Below are positions 14,871-15,396 of a DNA stretch of 15,396 bases, piece after piece (the first letter of the stretch is position 1; each line of letters opens with the position of its first letter). A program made the translations under genes and the position numbers. The notes beneath the pieces are model-generated. The model was not told the DNA's origin. It did no database searches and saw only the letters and a program-made list of their open reading frames with translations. Source of the stretch: Puniceicoccales bacterium (GTDB lineage Bacteria > Verrucomicrobiota > Verrucomicrobiia > Opitutales > JAIRKQ01); the NCBI GenBank assembly GCA_031288455.1, contig JAITRI010000015.1, positions 1 through 15,396 on the forward strand. Reading direction: 5' to 3'.

Positions 14871-15129
14871 TATGCCTCCGGCGGGCAGGGGCGCAGCCAC
14901 TGCACCCGCCGCATCCGCTTTGCGGATGCGGACCGCTCCGCGAATGGAGGTGTTCTATTTTTATGCCTCCGGCGGGCAGGGGCACAGCCACTGCACCCAC
15001 CGCATCCGCTTTGCGGATGCGGACCGCTTAGCGCATGGAGGTGTTCTATTTTTATGCCTCCGGCGGGCAGGGGCGCAGCCACTGCACCCACCGCATCCGC
15101 AAAGCGGATGCGGACCGCTTAGCGAACGG
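14871..15129 (+). repeat. Tandem array of three 91-bp hairpin units (R1-R3)
   Basis: Units begin at 14871, 14962 and 15053, an exact 91-bp period; the third diverges after about 15129. Each begins TATGCCTCCGGCGGGCAGGG. Within a unit the potential stems are CCTCC/GGAGG at the ends (R1 and R2), GGCGGG/CCCGCC in R1 around an inner GGC/GCC hairpin, and a perfect 10-bp stem CCGCATCCGC/GCGGATGCGG at 14909-14931, 15000-15022 and 15091-15113. The 3-nt loop of the last stem is TTT, TTT and AAA in order. R1 ends like R0 (GCTCCGCGAA), while R2 and R3 read GCTTAGCG there. Confidence 0.92.
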
Positions 15130-15230
15130 GGCACGCCATCCTCTCGAGCAAAGTCCACATTTGCCGGACACCACTTCCCTGTGACAAATTTTCCAGAGCG
15201 AAAACCCACAGAAAAGTTAAAGAAAATATT

Positions 15231-15367
15231 GGCGCCGTAGACTTCTCTCCAAAAGCTCGGCGCTGCTGACTTTAGAGGCTCTCCAAAAATGAGTCTTCCA
15301 GCTGCACTGCGAGCCGAGATTTCCCACGGAACCGTTGCGTTTAAATTAAATTTCCGCTGCGCTATTT
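15231..15367 (+). repeat. Structured element A, copy 2
   Basis: This matches copy 1 at a constant offset of 497 bp. Differences are confined to the first part: CGGACTT becomes TAGACTT, CTTCGGAGG becomes CTTTAGAGG, and CCAAGAATG becomes CCAAAAATG. From ATGAGTCTTCC onward the copies appear identical. The GGAG/CTCC stem of copy 1 is weakened to AGAG/CTCC in copy 2. Confidence 0.85.
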
Positions 15368-15396
15368 TATGCCTCCGGCGGGCAGGGGCGCAGCCA
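15368..15396 (+). repeat. 91-bp unit R4, cut by window end
   Basis: The first 29 bases are identical to R1 and follow element A copy 2 exactly as R1 follows copy 1. The array probably continues beyond the window. Confidence 0.8.

Larger units (their letters stand above)
14732..15396. other. Gene-free repeat block
   Basis: This 665-bp stretch to the window edge carries no credible gene. ORFs that span it shift frame with the 91-bp period (91 is not a multiple of 3) and have repeat-derived, Pro/Arg/Ala-rich translations. It consists of structured element A, three tandem 91-bp units, about 100 bp of unique sequence (15130-15230) with no recognised feature, and then the start of a second A-plus-unit copy. 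Confidence 0.85.

Noticed and set aside
14732..15240. Pro/Arg/Ala-rich ORFs across the repeat block on both strands
   Set aside because: A 91-bp period shifts the reading frame in each unit, the translations merely restate the repeat in different frames, and no start signals precede them.
14871..15396. CRISPR array
   Set aside because: The 91-bp units are nearly identical along their whole length with no unique spacers, and no cas gene is present.
14871..15396. Integron attC array
   Set aside because: The units abut each other with no gene cassettes between, no integrase is seen, and I found no paired GTTRRRY core sites.

Overview
The window looks like bacterial chromosome of moderate GC with densely packed genes on both strands. 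The best guess at lineage is Verrucomicrobiota, perhaps Opitutales/Puniceicoccales. This rests on remembered resemblance of the Arg/Gly-rich protein at 29-1726 to a Verrucomicrobia/Planctomycetes family and on the divergent, short Rho; no database search was possible. The genes are mostly ordinary housekeeping and transport genes. No phage, plasmid, CRISPR or transposase gene was seen.

Layout. (1) 29-3224, minus strand: prmA (ribosomal protein L11 methyltransferase), a small glycine-zipper lipoprotein with a long charged helix, and an Arg/Gly-rich protein with a Cys/His cluster. (2) 3368-7817, plus strand: a tightly coupled four-gene operon made of a GldA-type ATPase, an ABC-2 permease, a GldG-like auxiliary subunit and a DUF4340-like membrane-anchored protein. 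Together these are expected to form one ABC-2 exporter with large non-cytoplasmic parts and unknown substrate. (3) 7932-10809, plus strand: a coiled-coil protein of unknown function, then a YhaM-like OB-fold/HD-domain nuclease overlapping an RluA-type pseudouridine synthase. (4) 10985-12142, minus strand: rho, convergent with the pseudouridine synthase gene. (5) 12333-14731, plus strand: an acidic protein of unknown function behind a good sigma70-type promoter, a possible 21-residue ORF, and a two-domain FbpB-like ABC permease whose partner subunits are not in the window. (6) 14732-15396: a gene-free block of repeats.

The most unusual content is the repeat system. A 91-bp unit, each copy with several potential hairpins, occurs three times in tandem from 14871, begins again at 15368, and occurs singly at 10887 between the convergent pseudouridine synthase and rho genes. 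Every complete copy has a perfect 10-bp stem around a 3-nt loop. The loop reads TTT in two copies and AAA in the other two, as if the hairpin had been inverted. A second structured element of about 137 bp precedes the array and recurs exactly 497 bp further on, so the block has a higher-order 497-bp repeat that runs out of the window.

Other points: this Rho lacks the N-terminal helical domain, has a changed RNP1-like motif, carries a CxxC-x10-CxxC cluster just before its ATPase core, and probably starts at TTG. Two genes (2288 minus and 9066 plus) have promoter-like elements placed so that their mRNAs would be essentially leaderless.
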